Shown here piece by piece: positions 10,501 through 22,689 of a DNA stretch of 64,000 bases; within the stretch, counting starts at the first letter, position 1, and each line of letters opens with the position of its first letter. The DNA comes from Galbula dea (Eukaryota; Chordata; Aves; Piciformes; Galbulidae), in contig VWZX01002582.1 in the NCBI GenBank assembly GCA_013399015.1, positions 248,001 through 312,000 on the forward strand. Reading direction: 5' to 3'. The notes under the pieces were generated by a model. That model searched no databases. It had not been told where the DNA came from and saw only the letters and a list, made by a program, of their open reading frames with translations. A program made the position numbers and the translations under genes.

Positions 10501-13500
10501 GGCCCAATGGAAATCAATGGGACCCTTGCCACCAACTTAAACCAGAGCCAGAATCTCACTCAGTGCTTACATATAGGAGCAAAAGATGAGGGAAAAGATC
10601 TTAAATAAATCATCTCCCAAATAGGAATGTTGCTTTTCTTTCAGTCCTCCTGGAAGGAAAAATGATTATGCTTTTTAGCTGTCAGAACAAAACACCAGAG
10701 TAATTCATAAGGTATTACATTAACATATATAAAATGAAATGAAAAACAGCTCCAGAATATGACCTTTCACTCCAGCAAAAGCTGGAGCAAGTGTATTGCA
10801 GGTCAAATTAATACCCATTCTACTAGGCAAATAAATTCAAAACAGGGAATCACTGAGTGTGTGGAGAAACAAGTTTCAGCTCAAAGGCAACATCAATTCT
10901 GAATAGGGCTTAGACCAGGAATTCAAAATGCCAACATACAACACTGATAGTTTTAAATCTTTAATGAAAAAACACACAAAACCCATGAAATAAAATGGTA
11001 TCCTAGTGATGTAAAAAAGGGAAGAGGGATTTGAAAACTTATCTTGCATCACTGCAGTATGGTCTGCAATTTTGGAATCAAGCTGAGGATTTTATTTTCA
11101 GCTCCTTGGATTTTGTTCCTGTATTATCTTCAGGTAGCAAGGCTAGAAATTCAACTTGCATATGAACACTTGTACACAGACAGTTAAAAAAAAGGTCTTG
11201 AACTGAGACATGGTTTGGTAAATGGAATGGAAATTACAATAAATAATTGTGATACATTACATAAAAAATCTAGTCAAATCCCATGACAATTGGAACAAAA
11301 TCCAGCAAAACCTTAAGAGTAAGATAAGTTAGCCTTATGTAAAAATGTAACATGAGAGCTTTTTAAATCTTCACTCAACTAATGGTGCAAAAAGTATTGG
11401 TGTGTTAAGTACAGTATGCTGTATAATGCCATCCAAACAGAGGAAGCACATTTACTATAGAGGAGACGCTCTGCTACAGCTCTTCAAAAGCAGATATTTA
11501 AAGTTTACTTTTACATGGGTTTTCACTTTTTGACCTGCTCTTGACCTGGGTAATATTTGCAGACCAGTGAGTTTAAGAAGGCCTGGGATCTATTAAAAGA
11601 GTAGTAGCTTGACTTTTACTGACTAGCACGCTGATGCTTTAAAGTAAATGTTATGGTTTGTCACAGGAACCAATTTGGTTACCGTTTGTTCTTCCTGCCC
11701 CTGCCTGCTGATATTTTTCCAAGTGTTTTTCATTCTTTAAATTCTATAAAGAAATCTGCATGCTGTTATTTTAAACTTCTGTATCTTTCTTTTGAGTAGT
11801 TCATATTTAAACACTGGGCAGTATACCCAAAGTTTAACCCCAGTGCCATTTGGTGAGACTTGAACTCTAAGTGCAGCACCAATATGTTCTTTTCTGGCCA
11901 TTCAGTTATCATGGCAAGAGATCCCATTTACTTGATTTTCAAAGGCATAGACAGCTCTAATTCTTCTCCCCCTCAACTAATCAGAAGAGAAGCAGTATGC
12001 TGTGTATGTAAGTACCCTTTAGAAGGAAAATATTAGCTTCGTCACCTTTTAAATTTGCACTTCAGTTATTATTGGATTATTTTGTTGACATCACCATTTC
12101 CTGTTGTACTTTTCAAGTTTTATGCAATATGTAGAATTTTGTTAGATATGTCAAAACAGTGAGAAACTTTGAAGAGTTTGGCTGAATAGGAACCAGACCC
12201 ATCCTCTTAGTTTTACAAGGGGCAATCTTGCTATGCCTATCTTTAATTTTTTCTCTTGAAAACAGTTTTATTTCATCTAATATGGCAAAAAAGTTGAACA
12301 ATTTCCCACCCCCCTTTGAAATTACAAGTCTTAAAAATCTCAGGTCAAAAGGTCTCAGTAAGTAAAAATTTCAGGTCACAATAAGTCCCTGCTCAGTAAC
12401 ATGCCTGAGAAGTCCTGCATTTTGGGGGTATAAGAGGTACATAGGAAAACAGATGAATGAATCAGTCTTCAGTAGACACCAGTGGATACTTGACATATAT
12501 GCAGGAGTGATTGAAGCACAGTTTGGGTTGAGCTCTCTCCTTTCCTGTAAAGCATTAGGTTCAAAGACACAGGAGTTGCATAAATCCTCTAACTTGTATT
12601 TTTAAAATGTCTAGGTTTTATTTGCCTCAAAACAAAGAGCTTGTGTACCAGCAATGACTTATATCCCAAAATGATATCAACTGTGTAAGTTTATGTTCAC
12701 AGAACTAATCACCTGCGCTCTCCCAGCTCAGTGCAGAGGGGGATGGAGCACAGCTGGGAAGCTTCTCTTGCTATGGCAGGTTTATTGGCTTGATTCTTCC
12801 ATGAATTATGTCTGATATTATATAGAAGAGATTTTCTGTAGACTGTTCTCCAATATTGCAGTTTGTCAAACAAAAGAAATCTCTAGGTTTTTGAAGTTAT
12901 CTGTATTGTACCTTTAAATAGCATGAAATCCAAACTTGAGAGGGTTTGTCTGAGGCAGAGCTGTTGACTGACTAGAAGTGTTAAAAAATTCAGTTAAGAA
13001 AACATCAGCAACTCTGAACAGGACTGAGGAAAATATCCATTCACAGCCTGTAAAGCCTTCAGAAATGAGATGGGGAGCAAATAAACATCAATGAGTTAAG
13101 CTACTAAGCAAAAATTTGCAAATGTTTCTTATTTCTCCTAATCATTTTTTCTTGCTTATACAAATTCTGAAACTGTCACGCTTGTGGTTAGGATTTTTAA
13201 GATCTTGTCTCCATTTCTAAGGTATAAACTGGTGACAGCTCCTTTGCCTCCTTTGGCAATTTTTCCTTTATAGATTATATCTACAGAAAAACAATAAGGG
13301 CAAATTTCAAATCCCCAAACCCATCTTCTGAAATGAAATACTTTTGGAGGTACTACCTTTAAAACAGACTTTTGTTTGAGTAACAACTATCAAAAGACAA
13401 TTAAACCAAAGTGCAGTATAGGAGAATAATTTTCCTATGTCTGTTCTCTTATCTTTTTAAACTTACTTTATTAAGTACCACTTTATCTTCACATAGTAGC

Positions 13501-14739
13501 AGCATACAGATTTGTAGCTGAAAATTGCTACCAGTTTCTGCCACAGTATGGTGAAAATATTACCAAACCTACTGCCAGGCTAAGAACCATCCCACTGTAT
13601 ACATCACCTGCTCTTGGTTTTGTTCAAGAAAAATGCCTACTGTGAATGTGACTGAGGTAGACATTGAGGTACTTCAGTGAAATCCCACTCTATCCTATTC
13701 TGTTTTTTGTGGGGTGCAAGGTGATGTCACTGCTTTTGGTAACTTGCTTGATTAGGGAGTGAAACTAAGTTACACCTTTGCAAAGGTTTTTCTACTGCAC
13801 TGAAGAAGATTGTTTACTTGCACTGGTGGAGTTTCATTTACTTCAGACAATTCAAAAACCACATTAGGTTTGGTTGTCTAGTAAAAGAAAATGAAAAACA
13901 ATGAAAAAAAACCCAAAACAAACCCTCAAAATTGAAATCCTTCCAATGCTTCCTGTTGAAGAGGAAATAATATTAGGAATATTTACATCTTCAGCTTCAT
14001 CATTTAACATTGCAAGTGGTTGATTCAAGTTGGTGGTTTCCAAAAAAAATCACTGTACAAACCCCAAGTATTTCTTGCTGTTTAAAAATATTTCTTAAAT
14101 TGTTTATCTTTTTTTTGTTTTCTTTTTAGTAAAAAAAAAAGACAACAATTTTTTTACCAGAATTTTCCAAGCTGCAGAATTATTACCATTTAATTACTCA
14201 ATCTATAGCCAAGAAACCAATCAAATTGCTACCAGAAATTGCAGGCTGCTGTAATCACCAAAAGAAAGCTATCTTGAACACAATGAAAAATAATTTGTGA
14301 ACAGCAACCTCCAAGGTTTTAGAAACATAAACAGTGAGGAAAACTTTAAAAGATCAGCATTGTACTAGCAATAAGAAATTTTAAAAGTATAGATCTCTTT
14401 CATGAGTAGAGCAGGAGTAAAACAGGCTTGCTTATGGTTATCTCATTCCCATGCATTTCCCAGTGCAATGGTGATTGCACATATCAAAAGAGCAATAATA
14501 GATAAATAAAGTCTCAGGGAGTTCCCAGTGTGTCCAGTGGTTTCTGGGATTTCCTCAGATGCTAAGGTTCAAACTCCAAGCTTAAAACCATTAAGAGAGT
14601 GATCAACTTGTTAACAAGAAATCAGATGAGATTTTGCAATTTGAGGAGAAAATACAGTGTTTTATTTTCAATATATCAACACAGTACCTGGAAAAGGGAG
14701 TGAATTTGCACAGCTGGAGCAGAGAAGATGGATAAAAAC
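7561..14739. other. anonymous AT-rich DNA, no gene seen
   Basis: No CR1 tail, tRNA box, LTR or recognisable exon was found in this 7-kb stretch on either strand. Short A/T runs and a purine-rich stretch near 7903-7946 are the only compositional features. Diverged DNA transposon fragments could be missed by eye. Confidence 0.5.
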
Positions 14740-14830
14740 ATTGTAACATTTAATTCATTAAAATTATTTCATCAATGGGAGCTAATGGCTGTTTGTCCTA
14801 ATGAAATTAGAGAGTTGAAGAAGGCAAGAT
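14740..14830. other. candidate conserved non-coding element (weak)
   Basis: The segment carries closely packed homeodomain-type cores (ttaattcattaaaatt, gctaatgg, cctaatgaaatta) in an otherwise unremarkable stretch. This is a composition and motif impression only. Conservation cannot be judged from one sequence. Confidence 0.15.
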
Positions 14831-17800
14831 AGGTTTAAGTGTTGTATTTAAAAATATTAAATTAACACAAGTCACAATTGTGTTTGAATCCAAATGTATA
14901 TTCCAGCTTATGAGACTTTGGTAACATCTGAGGTGTGAGTTCAGGGTACTGCAAGACTAGAAATCAAACCTAATCTGCAGATCTAATAGTTAATTGCTCT
15001 TATTCTACAACAAAGTCAGTGAATGCAAGAAAATTAATTTATCCAAACTAAATGCAAGTAGAAATCTTGGAGAGTCTGAGCAAGTTTGATCCCAAAAAAA
15101 TACCTGCAGCTAGAACAGAAAGCACTGAGGTTTGGGGCTCTTTAAACTTACAATCTAACAAGAAAGCTTTTCTCCGAGAACAGGCAGCTCAGCTATGTGG
15201 ATCAGAAAGCCTCTTTGCCTGTCTCTGTGGAGAACAATGAGAATTTGGCTCCTTATTTCAGAGTAGCCAAACTTCAGTCCAAAGCTCTGGTGAGAGAAAC
15301 AAAGGTAAACTCTTTGGTAATGGGTTATAGACTACAAGGTAGGACTGAGAATTGCCAAAGTTTCAACAGCAAACCACTTTCATTCACAAGGGTATGGAGA
15401 ACTTTTCTGAAGAGCAAAAATGCTTAGCTCACATTTCTTAGCCTTCTCCTCAAGCCACTTCAGTCTCCATTTTCCTAATTTCTGACTTAAGATTTTTACC
15501 AGATTGCAAGTTCCAGAAAAAAACCCCAGTGTTAAAGCCCAAAGCATGGAATTCATTTAAATGTTTCTCAGCAAACAAAACTCCATTAACCAAGGTGTCT
15601 ATGTGAAGACCTTCTCTTGTCTGCTCAAGAGAAGACAAAACCTCAAAAACCCACAGCAAGGCTGCCTAATGACTGGGCAAGATCCCACAAGCAACCTCAT
15701 TTAGATGGGATGCATGTGGAAGAATGACAAGCAGGAAATTAAAGCAACAGAACCACCCACCACCATTTAGAATGAACCCAGAAAACGGGAAATTTAAAGG
15801 ATTTGAAAATAAAATAGGTTTCCTGGATCAAGGCATTGTAAAGGGGATAGAGAATCTTTAACCTTTTGGTAGCCAGTTCAAAACCCAGATGAGGTCAGGA
15901 GGAACGAAAGGTTATCATCCTCTAATGGCTTTCACAAACTTAATTAAAGCCTCCATCAAACTTTTTTATGTCCAAGTGCATAACCCTAGCTTCCACTAGA
16001 GACAATAGCAAAACTCATATTGACTCAGATCAGAGGCTGCCTTATACGTCTGTATCCAAAAATAGGCATCATGTCAATGACCGGAGAAAAGGTTATTCCA
16101 AAAAAAAATAGCTGAATACACTCCAGATGTAGAGACACTGTGGATCTAGACATGCATCTCACAGTTTTAGACATAACTTCATAAACAGTCTTGTTGAGAA
16201 GCTGAAGAAGAAACAAGCAACAAACCAAAAGGCAGTAACGTCCAAACTGCTTTAATGCAAAGAATTAGACTGTCCACAGAAGGACAAGCACCACCAAGAG
16301 AACAAAAATTTGGATTGCTGGGCATAAGACTGTACTGATTCTCTAGGGGTGAGCACCTTGTTTCCCCTCCACAAAGAGCAGGTCTTGATCTATGGCATCA
16401 CAGGCACAAGCAAGACCACTTGTAGTATTAACATGGTTTTCAGTTTTAGATGTTTCAGCTTGCAAATCTAAGGAAGAAAGGCCATGACAATGTGTTAGTT
16501 CAGGAAGAGAACACTGAGCCTTAGGTGAGCCATAACTCTAAAAAAGAGAAGTTTGTGTTAATTTACACTTTTTTGACATAAATATTCAAAACCTGAAAAA
16601 GATTACAAGTCCCCATCTCATTTGCTGACAAAGATTTTGAAACTAAGCTTATTATACTGTAAAGGGTGTGTTATGTTAAGGGATCCTGATGAAGAGGTTT
16701 CTGAAACTCCTAGGAACCAGCAACTCACCACTCAGGTTTTCTCTTCTTGTGACAAACAGGATGAGCTAATCTTAGAGCAGGCAAAGCCTAGGAGGAAAAA
16801 CACATGGATGTGATGTATTCAAGTGAAAACTGGAAACCAAGAGCCCTCTTGAAAAATTGTCTTTCAATGTATTTCTATATTTGCATTTGCTGCTGGACAT
16901 GCTTGAAAGCCTCCTCTAAGCAGTGCCACAACAAAGAGGAATTGGGAGAAAAAGTCAGGGGATAAGAACATTTCAGCCTTTCACCCAGCTAAAGGTCCTC
17001 CTGCACTTCATGGGAAACTACACATCTCTTCCTCTCTAGTTTGCCTGTGTTTTTAAAGACAAATAGCATACTTCAAAACTCCTGTCACTGTCAAAAATTG
17101 AAGCAGAGAGGTTTTTAAAGGCTCACAAGAGCAAGAGCTGACACACAGACTTGTTACATTTACTCAATAATTGTGTAGGGAAAACACTATCTTGAATAAG
17201 AATTTGAGTATTCAAGATAAAACCGAGTCCTTTCCTGGCTTAGGCTCAAGATTTATTCTTTACAGGAAGCCTGAACATCTTGGAGTTTGCCCCAAATTGA
17301 AAGGAAAACACATTTAATAACAGTTTCCAGCAAGAGAGAAGTTAAAACAAAAATAAAAATCTCATTTTCTTCCTAAATTTTCATTTTGAAATCTGAGGTT
17401 ATAACATCAAAATGCTGAAATTAAAAAACTGAGCTTTCCATTTTAATAACCATGGTTACAGATTTGTCTATTTGGTGGTTTTCCCCAGAAAAATTCTAAG
17501 AGGATAAGCACACATTTTTTGTTGGAAAACAGTCCTCTATTAAACAGCATAAATACAGAAATGGAAAAACATTCACCAAAGAATTGCATCAATCTACCTC
17601 AACCAGCTGTTCTTTCACAGACAGGAAAACAACTCACATTAAAACACCAGCCTTGTTGCTAGAGACTTTGAAAGTATGAAAGTGTAAGCTAAAATACCTT
17701 TTTATTTTTTATTGGTGTTAGAAACCATAGTATGTGTTGTCATTTATATGCTGAACTGTTTACAGTACTTGTCGTTCCTCAGCATCTGAGGAGCTCTTGA

Positions 17801-20584
17801 GAAACCAATGGAGGAAAACCAGAAAACAGGACTTCATTCCCAGCATTCCTTCAAGTTTGGTGCAGGAGATAATATAGATCTATTTGTGCAAAGTCTCACT
17901 AATTTTCTGTTGTTTCCTACAGAAATGACAGCTCGTGGTGACTTGAGTTCTGCATCATCCCGCTGGCTTTGGAAATGGCCATGGTAGCTGAAGGACATCT
18001 GGGTCAAATCCTTGCAGGATTTATTGCATCTGCAGAACCTGTACATAGCTTGGGATCCCACCCAGCCCATTCAGCCCAGGAACCAACACTGCAGCAATGA
18101 ATGGAAGAGCTGCCAGAAATTCCTCAGATAAGACCCCACCACTTCTCTATCTGAAGAACCTCTGAAGCTTCCTGCCTCCGTCTCCCCTCACCTTAAATGC
18201 AGAGGATAGCAGCAACTGTTCCAAAGGCTCAAAGGCTTCAAACACTTAAATTAATACTGGGAAACAAACAAAAAAAGAATAATAATAATTAAAAAACAAA
18301 ACCAAAAACAAACACTGTAGAGACAAAAAGCTGCACACCTTTTCCATTGCAAAGTAGTCCTGAATGGTCACTGCAATTTGGTACCTCTTCATAGATAAGT
18401 CTCTCTTCTATTCTCTTTCTGACCAGTTTCAGTCAGGTCATTTATCAAACTAATTGCTTTAAAGACAGGCATTCTCAGGCAATCTGTTCCCTCTCTGTAT
18501 TTCCCATTACAGTCATTGAAAGTTATGTATGCAGATGAAAACGATTAAAGACCTCTTGTGGTCTCAGAAGATTCCTTTTTTAAACAAACACTGAAAACTC
18601 CAGCAGCAAAATGTGGCTGAGTCCAGCCCAATCTGCCAGTACTCCAAGGAAGAAAGTATAATGGAAATATTAGTGTCAAGGAAGTGATTCCAGTCCATTG
18701 TTTACCCAAAAGGTTTCAGTGCTGATTAAACAGTCAGCTTAAGGTCTGAAAACCCATTCAGCGACTGTACCTGCGATGCCAGCTGAAGACAAACATTGCC
18801 ACCATCACCAAGTCCTGCAAATAGTCCTCACCTTCCTTCTTTCTTCTGTTTGAGAGATAAAAATTAATTTGACACCAGCACATATGAATAACTGCTAAGC
18901 TTACCCAACACACAATTCACACCAAGCTAGCACATTCAGGTGCTGAAGTCTTTGAAGAGAATAGTTGCAGGCATAGCTATCTCTAACTATCTCTGCTGAA
19001 GGGCTCACTTACAGACATGACTAAAACAAAACACATCTAAAATTACATTAATGTGTTTCCCCAGCTCTGCCTTGCTCAGAAATAAAATACAAAAAGGGAT
19101 ACTGGGCTTCATGATGATTAACAAAATATTCAAGCATTAAATTAATAAATAAAAGCAGATGAAAGAGTGCATTCCTTCAGGATCTAAAGCATTTAACAAC
19201 ATATATACATTTAAACAAAAGATTCACCTGAAGATATAAAAGAATATGTGCTTTATTTCACTCCAAAAACATCCAAATATTTTTAGCAACATCAAAATCA
19301 AGCCATGTGACACAGCAAAAAAGAAATATTAAGTTACTTATTTCAGTCACAAGTTTGGGAAATTGGTATCTCTGCATTTAGCCTATAGTTTGTTAGGGTC
19401 CTATGTATTTTGTAGTGCACTACAGTTACAATATTAAGCTTCCAATTTGATGTACAGTGACATCAATGGAAGGACTTCCACTGGCTTCAGTCACCCTTGA
19501 GATGGGATGGGGATACCCACATGTATGAATACATTGCTAGCATAAAATTTTAAAAAAAACAATTACTTGGGCTTCAGAGCACACAATCTGCTATGAAGAG
19601 GAGTTATCAATGCTGTTTTATAATTATTGAATTAAAAGGCTGGAAGTAAAGGTTAACTTGTAAAAAAAAAACGTGATCATTTTTCAAAGAAGTTCTAGAG
19701 ATTCTGTAGAAATTCATAATTAGGCTAAAAGATTCATCTGATTTAAAATATATATATATATATCAACATTTTGAAGCATTCATGAGATTTTTCCCTATGT
19801 TGCATGTGCTTGAACTCTCTCTGCTTCATGTGTGAACATAATTGCTTTCCTTGGTAATTCCCCCCTTTAATTATCAAGTTGATAGCACCATTCAGAAAGA
19901 CATCAACCAACCAGATCTCTGTGGATTCTCTCCCCTCTCCCTGTGACTGGTAAACCCCTTGAAGTGATACTTTTCAGACGCTGAATGACTCAGACATCTT
20001 GGTATATTTATATCAACTTTGATGATGTGATCAAGTTGCTGACAGCTTGCTTGTGTTATACAGACTTCAGTTTCAGTCTCTGCTCAGCTTTGAGTCAGCT
20101 GGTGTAGAGTCTGCCTTGCTCCAAAACTACAAGAAAACTGCAGGTGCAATTTAAACTTTAACAAAGCCTCAGTGAGAAGTAAGTGTTGTTATCTCATTCA
20201 TAATTACTTTCTTCATTCCATGTTTTGCTATCCTTTTCCTGCTGTGCCACTAAGTTCTGAATAGAAAGTTCAATCTGCCTTGCCACTATTTTTCCTGTGG
20301 GTCATTTTATTCCCCCTATTACATCCTTTGTGACATGCAGGCTAGTTCATGCCTCTAGAGCAGGATTTTCCTTGCTAGTCACATTCAAGGTACCCAGCAG
20401 AATTATAAATAAGTGCTTTTGAGGGAATTTCTAACCTTACAACAGTCCTTTTAAACACTTGGGATACAATTCTAAAATATATTTATATATATATATTCCC
20501 TTAATTTTTTTCACACAGGAGCAGATATGTCACAAGGGCATGCTGAAATATTTGTAAGTTATTCCAAAGAGAGAAAAAAAGAAA
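14831..20584. other. anonymous AT-rich DNA, no gene seen
   Basis: I found no recognisable gene or transposon. Simple sequence includes an A-rich stretch around 18270-18312, an (AT)8 microsatellite at 19748-19763 and an interrupted AT run at 20477-20497. The open frames here are short and look random. Confidence 0.5.
19748..19763. repeat. (AT)8 microsatellite
   Basis: Uninterrupted alternating A and T, flanked by aaa on the left and caac on the right. Confidence 0.95.
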
Positions 20585-20875
20585 AAAGCTGAAACCATCA
20601 CAAATGTTCCCATGCATGTTTGAGTCTACTCAAAATTCTTAAGATTCTCCCAGAAAACTGTGTTCTACCAATGCAGGGTCATGGTCTTTGGCCTCTGCAT
20701 TGCCCCAGGCATATTTACCATTATTATAAGACCTGTCATTCATCTCCTTAGATGTCTGACAGTAAAAAAAAAAATTCTTAGCTATTTTATCTATTTAGAC
20801 AATATCTTGATGCAAAAACAAGCAGTCCCTAGCCTCTGTGTCAGCCACAGAACATCTGTGCTTTTTTGTGGATAA
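20585..20875 (+). pseudogene. DIRS-like retrotransposon reverse transcriptase remnant
   Basis: Read in the frame of position 20660, the translation carries the core of a DIRS-type reverse transcriptase. In order it shows NVPMH (20603-20617), KFLRF (20633-20647), FYQCRVMVFGL, APGIFT, RPVIHLLR and YLDNIL (20792-20809). The motifs KFLRF and FT...RPVI..LR, placed between a PFGL-like and a YLDD-like block, fit tyrosine-recombinase retrotransposons of the DIRS group better than Ty3/gypsy, LINE or retroviral enzymes. Decay is clear. A stop codon lies at 20621-20623. The usual PFGL is VFGL. A run of 11 A at 20764-20774 has expanded the region before the active site. The catalytic pair DD is DN, with Asn at 20801-20803. 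No RNase H, recombinase or terminal repeats were recognised around it. Weak similarity may continue to about 21060. Assignment to reverse transcriptase is firm; DIRS is the best fit. Confidence 0.78.
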
Positions 20876-22665
20876 TTTTGTGACACTGTTAATACACAAA
20901 AACACCCCTTTCTTGCAACTTTTTCAGCAAAGGTGTCTTAAATGCATCATACAAATACAGTGAATGCAAAATCTTACATGTCCCTGGTTCAAGAGGAGAT
21001 CTATGCACACCATGAAACTAGCCAACACATCCACTCTATAAACAATTTTTCAGTATTCCAAATTTACCAGAGAAAAAGTTGCAGAAGAAAATATTTTTCT
21101 TTTTTTCTGTGACTGTTTCTGTTTTCTGTGTGTTTAATATTTTAAGGCAATAATCTTTTGGAGGTCTTCTAAGCACTCCTACAATACAAATAACTAACAC
21201 GCTGACTCAGTACCTGTAAAACACAAGTCACATTCGAGGCCAGACTCTCTTTCTCCTGACATACACTAGTTGGTTTGGTCACTTGGCTGGATGTTCAGCT
21301 TCCCTAGTGAAGGCGAGAGCACAGAGAACACGACTCAGTGATCCAACTCTAAGGCTATGCTGCATGTGTTGAAAATACAGTATTGTGTGAGAGATACAGA
21401 ATGAAGGATAATGGGAACCTGAGCTATGTTTTTCTAAGCACAGTGAATTACTTTAGTCTGTAAGCCCACACACAATTCTTATCATTTAGGTATATTCTTA
21501 CAAGTATAAAGAGCTGTGCATATAAGTCTGTGAGTGAGCCTCATAATTCATAGCCTTTAGCCTTTTATGTCTTTTGGACTTCTAGTCCCCATAAGCCTGC
21601 CACAAGCTCTAACAACATAAAGTTGACTTGTGAACCTATGAGTTGTTCCCTGGAACAGTCAAAGCCAAAACCCTTTTCCTGGAGGACAGAAGGAAGGAGA
21701 CAGACAGAAAGTATGGAGAGACACTTTTTGTCCCCGATTATAACATCACCAAGACAGCTCTTCTCATACTTAAAGATCACATGAAATGAAAATTACCAAC
21801 ACCTCCAACCTTTGTCTTAAGAATCCATCCACTGGATTCTGGTACAAACCTCCTCAGACCAACAAAGCATGTCATTTACTCTTTTACCTGGAAGTAACTT
21901 GCAGAACTTCCATCAGCTTCTTCCCTCAGCCACCTTTAACTGCTGCAAAACCCCCATCAGAGCAGCAGAAATGTCTCTCAGTAACTCTGCAGCCAGTTGA
22001 CCATGTCTGCCATGCAACTCCACACACTCACGCCTCTGTTTGGCATTTAGTTATTTCTGCAGCAGAAAGATGAATGAGGAGAGGAGGACTACAGTTCTGT
22101 TATTGTTTGAAGGCTTGAAAGGATAAGGAGCCATCAGCTAGAGGATTACAGGGCCTAAGAAATGGTGGGAAAAGGAAGTGGTTTGTCAGAGTTCTAGCAG
22201 GGAGAATAGGTATCAGATACAATTCAAAAGTACAAAATCAAGATAGATCACAAAAAGGAAAATTTCAAGTATTAAAGGACTAAAACAGCTGATGTGATCA
22301 TCAGCAGTCAAAATGTGAGGTGGAAATCAGGGAAAATTAAGGAACAGCAACAAATATGCGATAGAAAATTAACACACATCACAGATTTGGTGAAGAAATG
22401 AGAAATAAAGAGAATCAAAACCTGAAAACTGAAAGCAAAGAATTACTTTAATGAAGAAAACAAATAAAATGGTCTTCCAAACTAATCCTGTCCCTTTTTC
22501 TTGGTATTTGTAAATTATGTGAGTAAGACTGTGACAGTTCAAGGCATACACGAGACCAATATTCATCCCACACATTCTTCTTCAGCAAATTACCCATTTC
22601 TCCTCGAAAAGATTTTAAAAAGCACTATTTGTGTCGACCTGATCTACTGCTATAACTCTTAAGAG
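20876..22665. other. mostly anonymous DNA; first 180 bases may extend the DIRS remnant
   Basis: From 20876 to about 21060 the same strand gives weak DIRS-like matches downstream of the active site, with stops and frame changes. The remainder shows no recognisable gene. Open frames at 21565-21780 (minus) and 21786-22073 (plus) have no family resemblance. Confidence 0.4.
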
Positions 22666-22689
22666 ATGCACGTAAATCACTACGTGCAT
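22666..22689. repeat. perfect 9-bp inverted repeat, 6-base loop
   Basis: atgcacgta at 22666-22674 pairs exactly with tacgtgcat at 22681-22689 around the loop aatcac. Each arm contains acgt. It could be a hairpin or a spaced palindromic protein site. No gene start was recognised next to it. Confidence 0.9.

Noticed and set aside
15133..15162. ggctctttaaacttacaatc, similar to part of a MIR-like repeat
   Set aside because: The match is too short and has no supporting flank.
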